64,000 nt of DNA from CAVXDY01 sp963760715 (GTDB taxonomy: Bacteria; Actinomycetota; Thermoleophilia; Miltoncostaeales; Miltoncostaeaceae). Position 1 is the stretch's first letter. Each line of letters begins with the position of its first letter. The stretch covers positions 682,001-746,000 of the forward strand of contig CAVXDY010000003.1 in assembly GCA_963760715.1 (NCBI GenBank). The letters are read 5' to 3'. The notes under the pieces were generated by a model. The model worked only from the letters and a program-made list of their open reading frames with translations, did not search any database and was not told the origin of the DNA. A program made the translations under genes and the position numbers. Below are positions 55,659 to 63,999 of the stretch, one piece after another.

Positions 55659-56250
55659 CGGAGTGGAACCGGTTCATGGCCGCGTCCATGCCGTCGGCGA
55701 GCACGACCTCGGCCATGTCGGCGGCGCGGGCGATCATCGCCTCCACCTCCTCCCGCGGCTCCGTGAAGCGGGCGAGCACCCAGTCGGCGCCGTCGCCGCG
55801 GAACTCGGGGGCCGGCCTGCCCACGCCCAGGCGCAGCCGCGGGTACTCGCCCGTGCCCAGCCCGCGCGTCACCGACCTCAGGCCGTTGTGCCCCCCGGCC
55901 CCGCCGCCGATCTTGCCCCGCACCGTCCCGAACGGGAGGTCGATCTCGTCGTGGACCACGAGGACCTGCTCGGGCGCGGCGTGCAGCGCGCCCGCCGCCG
56001 GCCCCACCGAGTGCCCCGACTCGTTCATGAAGGTCAGCGGCACCAGCAGGCCCACCGGACCGGAGGGGCCCCGCGCCGCCGCCAGGCGGCCGGCGTAGCG
56101 GCCGGTGAACCGGGTGGCGCCCAGCCGCGTCGCCAGCGCGTCGACCACCATCTGGCCGGCGTTGTGGCGCGTGCCCGAGTAGCGCGGCTCGGGGTTCCCG
56201 AGACCGGCCACGAGGCGGATGGGAAGCGGGTCCTCGTCGCCCGCCGCCAT
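55651..56250 (-). CDS. pth: Peptidyl-tRNA hydrolase
   Basis: Pth recycles peptidyl-tRNA. The 199-residue protein has LVAGLGNPEPRYSGTRHNAG with the catalytic His, PLTFMNESGHSVGPA, VVHDEIDLPFG with the catalytic Asp, and KIGGGAGGHNGLRSVTRGLG. The full length and motif order are typical. The ATG at 56250 fits the conserved N terminus after a ten-residue lead. Its stop lies inside the tandem repeat at 55640-55658. It is 13 nt downstream of rplY and 31 nt before mfd, in the common actinobacterial order. Confidence 0.97.
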   Translation of the reverse strand: MAAGDEDPLPIRLVAGLGNPEPRYSGTRHNAGQMVVDALATRLGATRFTGRYAGRLAAARGPSGPVGLLVPLTFMNESGHSVGPAAGALHAAPEQVLVVHDEIDLPFGTVRGKIGGGAGGHNGLRSVTRGLGTGEYPRLRLGVGRPAPEFRGDGADWVLARFTEPREEVEAMIARAADMAEVVLADGMDAAMNRFHSAE

Positions 56251-56263
56251 GGACTCGGGGGTC

Positions 56264-56905
56264 CTACTCGTCGGAGGAGTCGTCGTCCTCGCCCTCGACG
56301 GGCTCCTCGCCCTCCACGAGCTCCTCGCCCTCCTCCGGCTCCTCGACGACCTCGACGCTCGGGGCCACGACGGAGGCCAGCACGATCTCGGGCTCGGTCA
56401 CGATCGTGACGCCCGGGGGCGCGGTGATGTCGGCGACGCTCGTCGACGATCCGATGTCCAGCTCGCTGACGTCGATCTCGAGGTGGTCCGGCAGCGTGTC
56501 CGGCAGGGCGCGCACCACGATCTCGCGCAGGGTCTGGTCGAGCACCCCGCCCTCCTTCACGCCGGCGGGGACGCCCACCAGGACCACGCTCACCGGCGCC
56601 TCCACCTCGACCGTGAGGTCGACCTCCTGGAAGTCAACGTGCAGGACGTTGCCCCGCACCGGGTGGAGGTCCCAGTCCTTCAGGAGCACGGGGCGCGCCC
56701 CGGACCCGTCGATCGTGAGGTCGATCACGGCCGTGCGCCCCTCGGCCAGAGCTCGGCGCAGCTCGCGGTCGGGAAGCGAGAGCGCCAGCGAGGGGCCGCC
56801 CGGCTGGTAGACGACGCCGGGCACGAAGCCCTGCCGCCGGAGCCGGCGCGCGGGTCCGTCGCCGAACTCCGTGCGCTCCTGCGCGTTGAGCGAGATGTGT
56901 CCCAT
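56264..56905 (-). CDS. rplY: 50S ribosomal protein L25 (general stress protein Ctc type)
   Basis: This two-domain L25/Ctc protein binds 5S rRNA. The 213-residue protein has the 5S-binding domain (about 1-90: ARRLRRQGFVPGVVYQPG, VLLKDWDLHPVRGNVLHVDF) and the C-terminal beta domain (about 95-180: VVLVGVPAGVKEGGVLDQTL, LPDTLPDHLEIDVSEL). The tail is acidic (EEGEELVEGEEPVEGEDDD). A GGAGG stretch lies 12 nt upstream of the ATG at 56905, and a TACACT hexamer at 56939-56944 may be its -10 element. It is divergent from the GGDEF protein. Confidence 0.96.
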   Translation of the reverse strand: MGHISLNAQERTEFGDGPARRLRRQGFVPGVVYQPGGPSLALSLPDRELRRALAEGRTAVIDLTIDGSGARPVLLKDWDLHPVRGNVLHVDFQEVDLTVEVEAPVSVVLVGVPAGVKEGGVLDQTLREIVVRALPDTLPDHLEIDVSELDIGSSTSVADITAPPGVTIVTEPEIVLASVVAPSVEVVEEPEEGEELVEGEEPVEGEDDDSSDE

Positions 56906-57012
56906 CAGTGCCGAATTCCTCCTCGGGGCCGACGCGGGAGTGTACCGAACTCTCGTCTCTCACTCTCGGACGGGAAACCGCCTAAGGTCAGGTGGCTCTC
57001 GGGAGGAGGCGA

Positions 57013-59055
57013 ATGGACACGTCCGGCACCGGCGACGCCCGCTTGGCCGCAGCGCTGGCGGCGAGCCGCGACGCGATCGTCGTGCTCCGGGCGGCGACCG
57101 CGGAGGAGGCGGACTTCGTCGTGGTCGCCCAGAACGCGCGCGGGCCCGAGCTGCTGGGGTCGGCCGTGGGCCGCCGGCTGCGCGAGACGATGCCGGCCGT
57201 CGTCGCCGAGCCCCTCGCGCGGATGTGCGCGCAGACGCTGGCCGACGGCGAGCCGCGCCGCGACCAGGGCCGGACCGGGGTGGCCGGAGGACCCGCGGAG
57301 TGGGTCGACCGCGAGGTGGTTCGGCTGTCGGCGACCGAGGTCGCCCTGACGGCGCGGGACGCGACCGCGCAGCGTCGCGACCACGACCGGCTGAGGGAGG
57401 CGGCGGCGGCGAGCACCGCGGCGGCCGACGAGCAGGCGGCGCTGCGCCGGGCCGCGGAGGCGGTCGCGCACGCCGCGCCGCTGGACTCGGTCATCGCCCT
57501 CGTCGCCGAGGACGCCGTGCGCCGGATGGGGGCCGACGGAGTCCACGTCGTCCGCTTCGAGGAGGACGCGATCGTCACGGTGGGTGGCTTCGGCTCGGCG
57601 CACCCCGTCGGCGCACGGTTCTCGAACGAGGGCGACCGGTCGGTCGCGCGGGTCGCGCGCACCGGGCGGCCGGCCCGCGTCGACGACTACGCGGCGCTGC
57701 GGCGCGCCGACCCGGTCTCGGCCGGCGTGGTGCCCGAGGATCTCGCCTGCGGCGTCTGCGCGCCCATCCGGGCCGGCTCGCGGCTGTGGGGCGGGATCGT
57801 GGCGGAGCGGCTCCTCGGCGGCGCCCCCTTCACCGACGGGGAGGAGCGGCGGCTCGAGCGCTTCGCCCACCTCATCGGGCTCGCGGTCACCAACGCCGAG
57901 GTCCACGGCCGCCTGCGGGCCCTCGCGGCCACCGACCCGCTCACCGGCCTCGCCAACCACCGCGCCTTCCAGGAGCGCCTGGTGCAGGAGGTGGCCCGGG
58001 CGCGCCGCTACGGGCAGCCCCTGTCGCTCGTGCTGGCCGACCTCGACCACTTCAAGCTCGTCAACGACGCCCACGGCCACCAGGCGGGCGACGCGGTGCT
58101 GGCCGAGGTCGGCAGGCGCCTGCTGGCGTCGGCCCGGACGGGCGACCTCATGGCCCGCGTGGGGGGCGAGGAGTTCGCATGGCTCCTCCCCGCCACCGAT
58201 GTGGACGGCGCCGCGTCGCTGGCCGAGCGGGCGCGCCGGAGCGTGGCGGTGCTGCCCTTCCCCGTCGTCGGCGGCCTCACCGCGTCGCTGGGGGCGGCCG
58301 AGCTGGGGGCGGACGACGACGGGCAGGCGCTGTTCCGCAACGCCGACCTCGCGCTCATCTGGACCAAGGTCAGCGGGCGCAACCGCTGTGCGCGCCACTC
58401 GCCCCAGCTCGCCCGGCGGCTCACGCTGCGCCGGGCCGAGCTGCGCGCCGAGGGCGAGCCCGGCCGGCTCCACACCATCCGGGCGATCGCGATCCTCGTC
58501 GACGCCAGCGACGCCCACCGGCTGCGCCACTCCGAGCGCGTCGCGGGGCTCGCCGAGGCGATCGCGGAGCGGCTCGGCTGGACCCCCCATCGGCGCGCGC
58601 TCCTGCGCGAGGCGGCGCTGGTGCACGACGCCGGGAAGATCTCGGTGCCCGAGGAGGTGCTCCGGCAGCAGGGTCCGCTCGACGCCGAGGCCCTCGACCG
58701 GGTTCGCGAGCACGCCGTGGTGGGGGCCGAGATCGCCAGCCGCGCTCTCACGCCGGAGCAGGCCTCGTGGGTGCGCGGCCACCACGAGCGGTGGGACGGC
58801 CAGGGCTACCCCGACGCGCTTGCGGGCGAGGCGATCCCGGAGGGCGCGCGGATCCTGGCCGTGGCGGACGCCTGGGAGGCGATGACCTCGCCGCGGGCGT
58901 GGCGGCCCGCCCTCCCCCGCGAGCGCGCCGTGGACGAGATACGCGCCGGCGCCGGCACCCACTTCTGGCCCCCGGCCGCGACGGCCCTGCTCGCCCTGGC
59001 GGCCGTCGACCCCACCTCCGCACTGGACGGCGAGAGCGTGACCGTCGGGCGGTGA
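57013..59055 (+). CDS. GAF-GGDEF-HD-GYP protein, cyclic di-GMP turnover
   Basis: The 680-residue protein combines domains for making and degrading cyclic di-GMP. An N-terminal PAS-like region (about 10-115) and a GAF domain (about 140-300: HVVRFEEDAIVTVGGFG) are followed by a GGDEF domain with ATDPLTGLANHRAF and the active-site variant GGEEF (384-388). The C-terminal HD-GYP domain has RLRHSERVAGLAEAI, VHDAGKISVPEEVL (HD at 538-539), REHAVVGAEI and HHERWDGQGYP (GYP at 598-600). GGGAGGAGG precedes the ATG at 57013. It sits in a four-gene insertion between rplY and prs. Confidence 0.93.
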   Translation: MDTSGTGDARLAAALAASRDAIVVLRAATAEEADFVVVAQNARGPELLGSAVGRRLRETMPAVVAEPLARMCAQTLADGEPRRDQGRTGVAGGPAEWVDREVVRLSATEVALTARDATAQRRDHDRLREAAAASTAAADEQAALRRAAEAVAHAAPLDSVIALVAEDAVRRMGADGVHVVRFEEDAIVTVGGFGSAHPVGARFSNEGDRSVARVARTGRPARVDDYAALRRADPVSAGVVPEDLACGVCAPIRAGSRLWGGIVAERLLGGAPFTDGEERRLERFAHLIGLAVTNAEVHGRLRALAATDPLTGLANHRAFQERLVQEVARARRYGQPLSLVLADLDHFKLVNDAHGHQAGDAVLAEVGRRLLASARTGDLMARVGGEEFAWLLPATDVDGAASLAERARRSVAVLPFPVVGGLTASLGAAELGADDDGQALFRNADLALIWTKVSGRNRCARHSPQLARRLTLRRAELRAEGEPGRLHTIRAIAILVDASDAHRLRHSERVAGLAEAIAERLGWTPHRRALLREAALVHDAGKISVPEEVLRQQGPLDAEALDRVREHAVVGAEIASRALTPEQASWVRGHHERWDGQGYPDALAGEAIPEGARILAVADAWEAMTSPRAWRPALPRERAVDEIRAGAGTHFWPPAATALLALAAVDPTSALDGESVTVGR

Positions 59056-59172
59056 GACCCCCGAGCGGACGCAATCGATGTTGCGAAAGACGGTGGAAGC
59101 GCGTCATCTTTGAGTGGTGTCGTATCCTGAGGGGACGACGCAGGGGAATTCCGCGACGAAAGGTGAGCGCCT

Positions 59173-59628
59173 GTGGCAGTGAGGGATGAGGCCTCGGTCC
59201 GCCGGGAGGCGAGCGCCCGCATGCGCGCGGCGGCATTCCAGATGCGGCGCGAGGGAGCGGCGTTCGACTCCATCGGCAGCCGCCTCGGGGTCAACCGCGG
59301 CGCGGCCCGCAAGCTGGTGCAGAAGGAGGTCAAGCTCCTCGCCGGCGAGTCGGACACCGAGGAGCGCCGTCTCCTGCACGCCGAGGCCCTGATGGACCTC
59401 TGGCGGGTCCTCTACGGCCCGGCCACGGCCGGTGACATCGAGGCCATCGACCGCTTCCTCCGCGTCGAGGAGCGGATCGCGAGCCTGCTCGGGCTGGACC
59501 GCCCGGTGGGCGGCGAGAGCAACGGCGCGGTCAAGATCGTCCTCGACCGGTCCGACGCGGAGCCCGCGGAGGGACGCAGGCCCCGTTTCACCGCCAACGT
59601 GCCCGAGGCCGAGCGGCTTCTGGACTAG
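59173..59628 (+). CDS. Small HTH-type protein of unknown function
   Basis: The 151-residue protein has a helix-turn-helix-like segment near residues 23-47 (RREGAAFDSIGSRLGVNRGA followed by AARKLVQKEVKLL), like the DNA-binding end of terminase small subunits or homeodomain-like resolvase tails. A helical middle (HAEALMDLWRVLYGPATAGD) and a tail ending VPEAERLLD follow. No phage genes are near, so a regulatory role is likelier than packaging. The GTG at 59173 is chosen because an arginine-rich helix starts there and GAAAGGTGAG lies upstream. It overlaps the convergent gene by 4 nt. Confidence 0.65.
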   Translation: MAVRDEASVRREASARMRAAAFQMRREGAAFDSIGSRLGVNRGAARKLVQKEVKLLAGESDTEERRLLHAEALMDLWRVLYGPATAGDIEAIDRFLRVEERIASLLGLDRPVGGESNGAVKIVLDRSDAEPAEGRRPRFTANVPEAERLLD

Positions 59629-60152
59629 CGGGCGGGGGCGATCCGCGCCCGCCAGCCGCGCAGGAGACCGCCGGCCTGGGCATCGGGGTCGCGGACGAGG
59701 GTCACGCGGAACGCGCCGCCCCCGAGGGAGAACTCGCGCCGGGCGGGGCCGCCCGCCTGACCCGCGGTGCTCTCGGGCGCCACCCGCTCCCGCACGGCCC
59801 GGTAGCGGGCCTGGGCGCGGTCGATGGCCGCCTGGAGCCCGGTCAGGCCGCGGTCGAGCCGCTCGGCGGTGCGTGAGATGGGGGCCACCTGGTGGACGAC
59901 GCTCGGGGTCGTGAGCGCCGAGACCAGGCTGAAGATCCCGGAGCCGATGGCGACGACCACACCGACCAGCGCCAGCCACTTGAGCCACCTCGAGCGCACC
60001 TCCTTCACGCCGAGGGGCTTGGCGCGCAGGCTCGCGGCGATCTCCGCGGGCAGGGCCTTCAGCGCCTCGTTGAGGCGGGCCACATCGTCGGCCGAGAGTC
60101 GCGCGCCCGCGACGGGGACGGGATCCTCGCGGGGCTCGTCGGGTGTGGACAT
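59625..60152 (-). CDS. Hypothetical protein with one membrane helix, 175 aa
   Basis: The protein has a Pro/Glu-rich cytoplasmic N terminus, a helix, a basic stretch (KEVRSRWLK), one transmembrane helix (WLALVGVVVAIGSGIFSLVS, residues about 57-76) and a helical extracytoplasmic part (DRGLTGLQAAIDRAQARYRA) followed by a beta-like end. It is not a recognised family. It could be a membrane anchor or sensor for the neighbouring HTH protein, but nothing in the sequence proves it. The ATG at 60152 is the natural start. Its stop overlaps the HTH gene. Confidence 0.65.
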   Translation of the reverse strand: MSTPDEPREDPVPVAGARLSADDVARLNEALKALPAEIAASLRAKPLGVKEVRSRWLKWLALVGVVVAIGSGIFSLVSALTTPSVVHQVAPISRTAERLDRGLTGLQAAIDRAQARYRAVRERVAPESTAGQAGGPARREFSLGGGAFRVTLVRDPDAQAGGLLRGWRARIAPAR

Positions 60153-60317
60153 GAGTCCTCGGTGTCCCCTAGGCGAGCCGGTTGTGAGTCATGCGGGCCA
60201 ATTGCCGTCCCCGACGGAAGGTGCGTGTCTCCGCGGCCGCAAACGCCGCGGTTGCGCAACAACGATAATCCGTCTGGGAAGTGTCGGCCACGCCACCGTG
60301 GACCGTCGCCCCGCCGA

Positions 60318-60896
60318 TCAGACCAGGCCGAGCATCCCCATCTCGTCGATGAGCACGCGGGTGGCGAGCTCCTCCGCCGCCTTCCGGCTTCCGGCGTCGA
60401 CCGTGAGGGTCACGCCGATCACGCGCCGGCGCACGTGGGCCCCCACCGGCGACTCCAGAGGCTCGGTGCGCGCATCCAAGGCGGCCAGGAGCTCGATCAG
60501 GCGCTCGGGGTCGTCCCAGTCCACCGCAACCTCGATCGCGACGGTGTGGGCGGATCCGCGGGGCATCACCTCGGGCGCCTCCAGCTCGCTCGTCTCGATC
60601 GCTGCGCGGTCAGAGACACCGCCGGCCGTCGGCGCGGTCGAGCCGGGGGAGGGGCCGGTGGTCGGTCTGCGCTGGAGCGCGAGGGCGATCGCAACGCCCT
60701 CGGCCGACAGCGCGAGGTTCGCCTTCGGCGGGAAGACGTTGATCGCCTCGGCCCGGCCCGTCATGTAGGCCTCGGCGATCTGGCGCATCAGGACCCGGGC
60801 CTTGTCGGGGCCGAGATCCAGGTTCTTCAGCGTGCGATCGAAGACCGGCCCCAACGCATCGGCCGCCTGTCGCTCGAGGTCACCGGTGCTCCTCAC
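60318..60896 (-). CDS. Hypothetical protein, 192 aa
   Basis: The N-terminal part is helical (DLERQAADALGPVFDRTLKN, then KARVLMRQIAEAYMTGRAEA) and the C-terminal part is alpha/beta (AIEVAVDWDDPERLIELLAA, VIGVTLTVDAGSRKAAEELA). Between them is a Pro/Thr/Ser-rich linker (PTTGPSPGSTAPTAGG). It has no membrane segment and no recognised family. The start is placed at the GTG at 60896, because further upstream the frame has AT-richer, non-coding-like codons. It lies downstream of prs on the same strand, 290 nt away. Confidence 0.6.
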   Translation of the reverse strand: MRSTGDLERQAADALGPVFDRTLKNLDLGPDKARVLMRQIAEAYMTGRAEAINVFPPKANLALSAEGVAIALALQRRPTTGPSPGSTAPTAGGVSDRAAIETSELEAPEVMPRGSAHTVAIEVAVDWDDPERLIELLAALDARTEPLESPVGAHVRRRVIGVTLTVDAGSRKAAEELATRVLIDEMGMLGLV

Positions 60897-61015
60897 CTGG
60901 GCACCCGGCTCGGGTGGACGACCGCAATCGCGTGCGATGCGATGCGGGTCGCTGGTCCTCGCGGCATCTCTCCACCCCCCTGTTTCCGATCGCCCATGGC
61001 GGACGACTCGGGCTG

Positions 61016-61061
61016 CCGGCGCCATCGGCGCCGGACGATTCAGCACTCCCCCGCGAGGGGG
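61016..61061 (-). terminator. GC-rich hairpins downstream of prs
   Basis: CCGGCGCC-atc-GGCGCCGG (61016-61034) and CCCCC-gcga-GGGGG (61048-61061) are perfect hairpins in the 290-nt gap after the prs stop. They could end the glmU-prs transcript. No T run follows, so the evidence is structural only. Confidence 0.35.
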
Positions 61062-61186
61062 TCCGTCACCTCGACTCTCAGGGCTCGGGCGGCCCGTCGG
61101 CTTCGGTCTCGTGGGTATCGGCGGGTCGCGACGATTCCATGACCCCCGCGAGGCCCATCCGTCGTCCATGGTGCCGCTCGCCGACG

Positions 61187-62185
61187 CTAGAAGAGCTGGT
61201 TCTCTCCCGCGAAGATCGCGCTCACCGACTCGTCGCAGAACACGTTGTGAACCGAGTCGGCCAGGATGCGGTTGACCGAGAGGACCCGGAAGAGCTCGCT
61301 CTCGCCGGCCTCCTCGGGCAGCGGGATGGTGTCGCTGAGCACGACCTCCTCGATCACCGAGTCGCGCAGCCGCTGGACCGCGCTCCCGGACAGGAGCCCG
61401 TGGGTGGCCGCCGCGAAGATGCGCGTGGCGCCCTGCTCCTTGACCATCTCGGCTCCCGCGCAGAGCGTGCCCGCCGTGTCGATCATGTCGTCGATCAGGA
61501 TGGCGTCGCGCCCCTCGACGTCGCCGATCAGCAGGGTCACCTCGGCCTCGTTGTGATCGGGCCGCTGCTTGGTGAGGACGGCCAGGGTCGCCCCGAGCCG
61601 CTCGGCGAAGTGGTTGGCCAGCTTGGCGCGCCCGGCGTCGGGCGAGACCACCACCAGGCGGGAGGAGAGGTCGCCCGTGAACACCCGCTCGCGGAAGTGG
61701 TCGACGAACATGGGGAGGGCGGTCATATGGTCCACCGGCACCTGGAAGAAGCCCTGGACCTGGCCGGCGTGGAGATCCATCGTGAGCACCCGGTGCACGC
61801 CGGCGGCCTGCAGCAGCTCGGCGACGAGCTTCGCGGTGATGGGCTCGCGGGGCGCGGACTTCTTGTCCTGGCGCGAGTAGCCGTACCAGGGGATGACGGC
61901 GGTGATGCGCTGCGCCGACGCCAGCTTGGCGGCGTTGATCATGATCAACAGCTCCATGAGGCTGTCGTTCACCGGCTTGGAGGTGGACTGCACCAGGAAG
62001 ACGTCGGCGCCGCGGACGCTCTCCTCGAAGCGCACGTAGATCTCGCCGTTCGCGAAGGTCTGGAGGCGGACGCTGCCGAGCTCGATGCCGAGGCGGGTCG
62101 CGATCTTCCCGCCGAGCTCCCGGCTCGACCGCCCGGCGAACACCATCAGCCGCTTCGAGTCGTCCCGGTCGATGCTCGTGCTCAC
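61187..62185 (-). CDS. prs: Ribose-phosphate pyrophosphokinase
   Basis: Prs makes PRPP from ribose-5-phosphate and ATP for nucleotide, His and Trp synthesis. The 332-residue protein has LQTFANGEIYVRFEESVRGA, PWYGYSRQDKKSAPREPITA, the catalytic flexible-loop region and TMDLHAGQVQGFF, VVVSPDAGRAKLANHFAERL and the PRPP loop ILIDDMIDTAGTL. The length is typical of class I enzymes. The GTG at 62185 overlaps the glmU stop as GTGA, so the two are translated together. The four accessory genes that follow separate it from rplY. Confidence 0.97.
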   Translation of the reverse strand: MSTSIDRDDSKRLMVFAGRSSRELGGKIATRLGIELGSVRLQTFANGEIYVRFEESVRGADVFLVQSTSKPVNDSLMELLIMINAAKLASAQRITAVIPWYGYSRQDKKSAPREPITAKLVAELLQAAGVHRVLTMDLHAGQVQGFFQVPVDHMTALPMFVDHFRERVFTGDLSSRLVVVSPDAGRAKLANHFAERLGATLAVLTKQRPDHNEAEVTLLIGDVEGRDAILIDDMIDTAGTLCAGAEMVKEQGATRIFAAATHGLLSGSAVQRLRDSVIEEVVLSDTIPLPEEAGESELFRVLSVNRILADSVHNVFCDESVSAIFAGENQLF

Positions 62186-63582
62186 CGGCGCCCCCCCTTG
62201 GCCTCGGAGGCCGCCCGGGCGGCCCGTGCCACCGCCTTCTCCGTGAAGCCCTCGATCACGGACTGGCGCGCCCGCGCGATGCCGAGCGCCCCCTCGGGGA
62301 CGTCGTCCGTGATGATGGACCCCGCGCCGGTCATCGCGTCGTCGCCCACGGTCACGGGGGCCACGAAGACGCAGTCGGACCCGGTCTTCACCCGCGCGCC
62401 GATGGTGGTCCGGTGCTTGCGGAACCCGTCGTAGTTGGCCGTGATGTTGCCCGCTCCGATGTTCGTGCCCTCCCCGACCGTGGCGTCGCCGACGTACGAG
62501 AGGTGCGGCACGGCCGCGCCCGGTCCGATGACCGAGTTCTTGATCTCGACGTAGGTGCCCACGCGCGAGCCCCGCTCCAGCCGCGTCCCCGGGCGCAGGT
62601 ACGCGAACGGGCCCACCCGGGTCCCGCCCTCGATGGTGGCGCCGGTCACGTGGGCGCTGAGGATCGTGCAGTCCGGACCGATGGCGCTGTCGGCGATGAC
62701 CACGTCGGGGCCGATGCTGCACCCCGCGCCGATGCGAGTCTCGCCGCGCAGGTGCGTGCCGGGCCACAGCACGGTGTCGGCGCTCACCCGCACGCCGGCG
62801 TCGACGTAGACCGAGCCCGGGTCGGGCATGGTCACGCCGCCGCGCATCAGCTCGTCGCGCAGGTGCCGCTGGAGGACCACCTCGCAGGCCGCCAGCTCCA
62901 GCTTGTCGTTGACCCCCGCGACCACCTCCGCGTCGCCGGCCGGCAGGAGCGCGACCGGGCCGTCGAGCATCGCGAGGGCGTCCGTGAGGAGCAGCTCCCC
63001 GGTCTCGGTGTCGGTCGCCAGGCGGTCGAGCGCCCCGGCCAGGCGCGCCCGGTCGAAGGCGTAGAGGCCGGCGTTGAACTCCCCGATGGCCAGCTCCTCG
63101 GCCGAGGCGTTGCGGGACTCCACGACCCGCGCGACGGTGCCGTCGGCGGCGCGCACCACCCGCCCGTAGGCGCCGGCGTCGGGGAGCACCGCGGTCACGA
63201 TCGTGGCCGCGCGCGACTCCCCGGCCGTCTGCGCCTCCACCAGGTCCCGGACCAGCTCGCGCGGGAGCAGCGGCGTGTCGCCGCAGGCCACCACCACCGT
63301 GTCGCATGCGCGGTCGAGCGCGGCCAGGCCCACCCGGGCGGCGTCGCCGGTGCCGAGCCGCTCGGCCTGCACGACCGCGGTGACGCCAGGGGGGAGCACC
63401 CCGCGGACGGCCTGCGCCTCGTGCCCCACCACGACGACCGTGTGGTCGGAGCCCGCCGCGGCGAGCGCGTCGAGCACCCACGCGATCAGCGGCCGCCCGG
63501 CGAGCGGTTGGGCCACCTTCGGGATGTCCGAGTGCATCCTTGTCCCCTGCCCGGCGGCGAGGACGACGACACCGATGCTCAT
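62182..63582 (-). CDS. glmU: Bifunctional GlmU: GlcNAc-1-P uridyltransferase / GlcN-1-P acetyltransferase
   Basis: GlmU makes UDP-GlcNAc for peptidoglycan. The 466-residue protein has the N-terminal uridyltransferase domain with LAAGQGTRMHSDIPKV, QAERLGTGDA, CGDTPLL and EFNAGLYAF. A left-handed beta-helix acetyltransferase domain (about 250-440) has GPFAYLRPGTRLERGSRVGT, EIKNSVIGPGAAVPHLSYVG, NIGAGNITANYDG and the trailing KTGSDCVFVAPVTVGD. Full length and both active sites are intact. The ATG at 63582 follows tRNA-Gln on the same strand by 35 nt, a known actinobacterial arrangement. Confidence 0.97.
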   Translation of the reverse strand: MSIGVVVLAAGQGTRMHSDIPKVAQPLAGRPLIAWVLDALAAAGSDHTVVVVGHEAQAVRGVLPPGVTAVVQAERLGTGDAARVGLAALDRACDTVVVACGDTPLLPRELVRDLVEAQTAGESRAATIVTAVLPDAGAYGRVVRAADGTVARVVESRNASAEELAIGEFNAGLYAFDRARLAGALDRLATDTETGELLLTDALAMLDGPVALLPAGDAEVVAGVNDKLELAACEVVLQRHLRDELMRGGVTMPDPGSVYVDAGVRVSADTVLWPGTHLRGETRIGAGCSIGPDVVIADSAIGPDCTILSAHVTGATIEGGTRVGPFAYLRPGTRLERGSRVGTYVEIKNSVIGPGAAVPHLSYVGDATVGEGTNIGAGNITANYDGFRKHRTTIGARVKTGSDCVFVAPVTVGDDAMTGAGSIITDDVPEGALGIARARQSVIEGFTEKAVARAARAASEAKGGRR

Positions 63583-63617
63583 GCGATCCTGGGGGTCGGG
63601 GGGCGGGAGGGACCACC

Positions 63618-63691
63618 TGGTTGGGGCGGGAGGATTCGAACCCCCGATCGCGGGACCAAAACCCGCTGCCTTACCCCTTGGCTACGCCCCA
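63618..63691 (-). tRNA. tRNA-Gln (anticodon TTG)
   Basis: On the minus strand the 74-nt gene folds into a standard cloverleaf. The acceptor stem TGGGGCG pairs with CGCCCCA, the anticodon loop TTTTGGT carries TTG at positions 34-36, and the T arm contains GGTTCGAATCC. CCA is encoded at the 3' end (63618-63620). It sits just upstream of glmU, as in other actinobacteria. Confidence 0.97.
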
Positions 63692-63715
63692 TCAACGCCC
63701 TCCCTGGCCGAGCGG

Positions 63716-63721
63716 AGTATA
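63716..63721 (-). promoter_or_regulatory. -10 element for tRNA-Gln
   Basis: TATACT on the minus strand lies 24 nt upstream of the mature tRNA 5' end and is close to the consensus -10 hexamer. No clear -35 hexamer is visible. Confidence 0.45.
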
Positions 63722-63759
63722 GACGCCGGTCACCCCGCGGCCGTCCCTCGAAGCGGCCC

Positions 63760-63999
63760 TCATCCGTCCAGGACGATGACGTCGGTGACCACGGCGCGGT
63801 CCTCGTCGGACGTCTCGCCGTTCTCCACGTTCACCACCTCGATCGTCTCCGCCCGGCACTCCACGCGCACCCGCATGCCCTCCGCCAGCACCCCGTCCTT
63901 GAGCCGCTCGGCGAGGCCGCCGCGGATCTCGAACGTGTTCATGCGAAAGGGCTCGTCCGTGTCGAGGCTCATCAGCAGCACGTCGCCCGCGTACGGGTC
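63760..63999 (-). CDS. C-terminal part of a hypothetical protein (5' end outside window)
   Basis: The frame is open from the right edge of the window to a TAG-type stop read at 63760, giving about 79 visible C-terminal residues. The visible part is beta-rich and acidic: DVLLMSLDTDEPFRMNTFEI, then GLAERLKDGVLAEGMRVRVE and AETIEVVNVENGETS. It has no motif I recognise. A TRAM-like or OB-type barrel would fit the alternation of strands, but this is a guess from secondary structure. It precedes tRNA-Gln on the same strand. Confidence 0.5.
   Translation of the reverse strand, partial: DPYAGDVLLMSLDTDEPFRMNTFEIRGGLAERLKDGVLAEGMRVRVECRAETIEVVNVENGETSDEDRAVVTDVIVLDG

Noticed and set aside
59173..59628. 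Phage terminase small subunit
   Set aside because: Only the HTH-like segment is similar; no large terminase, portal or capsid gene is near.
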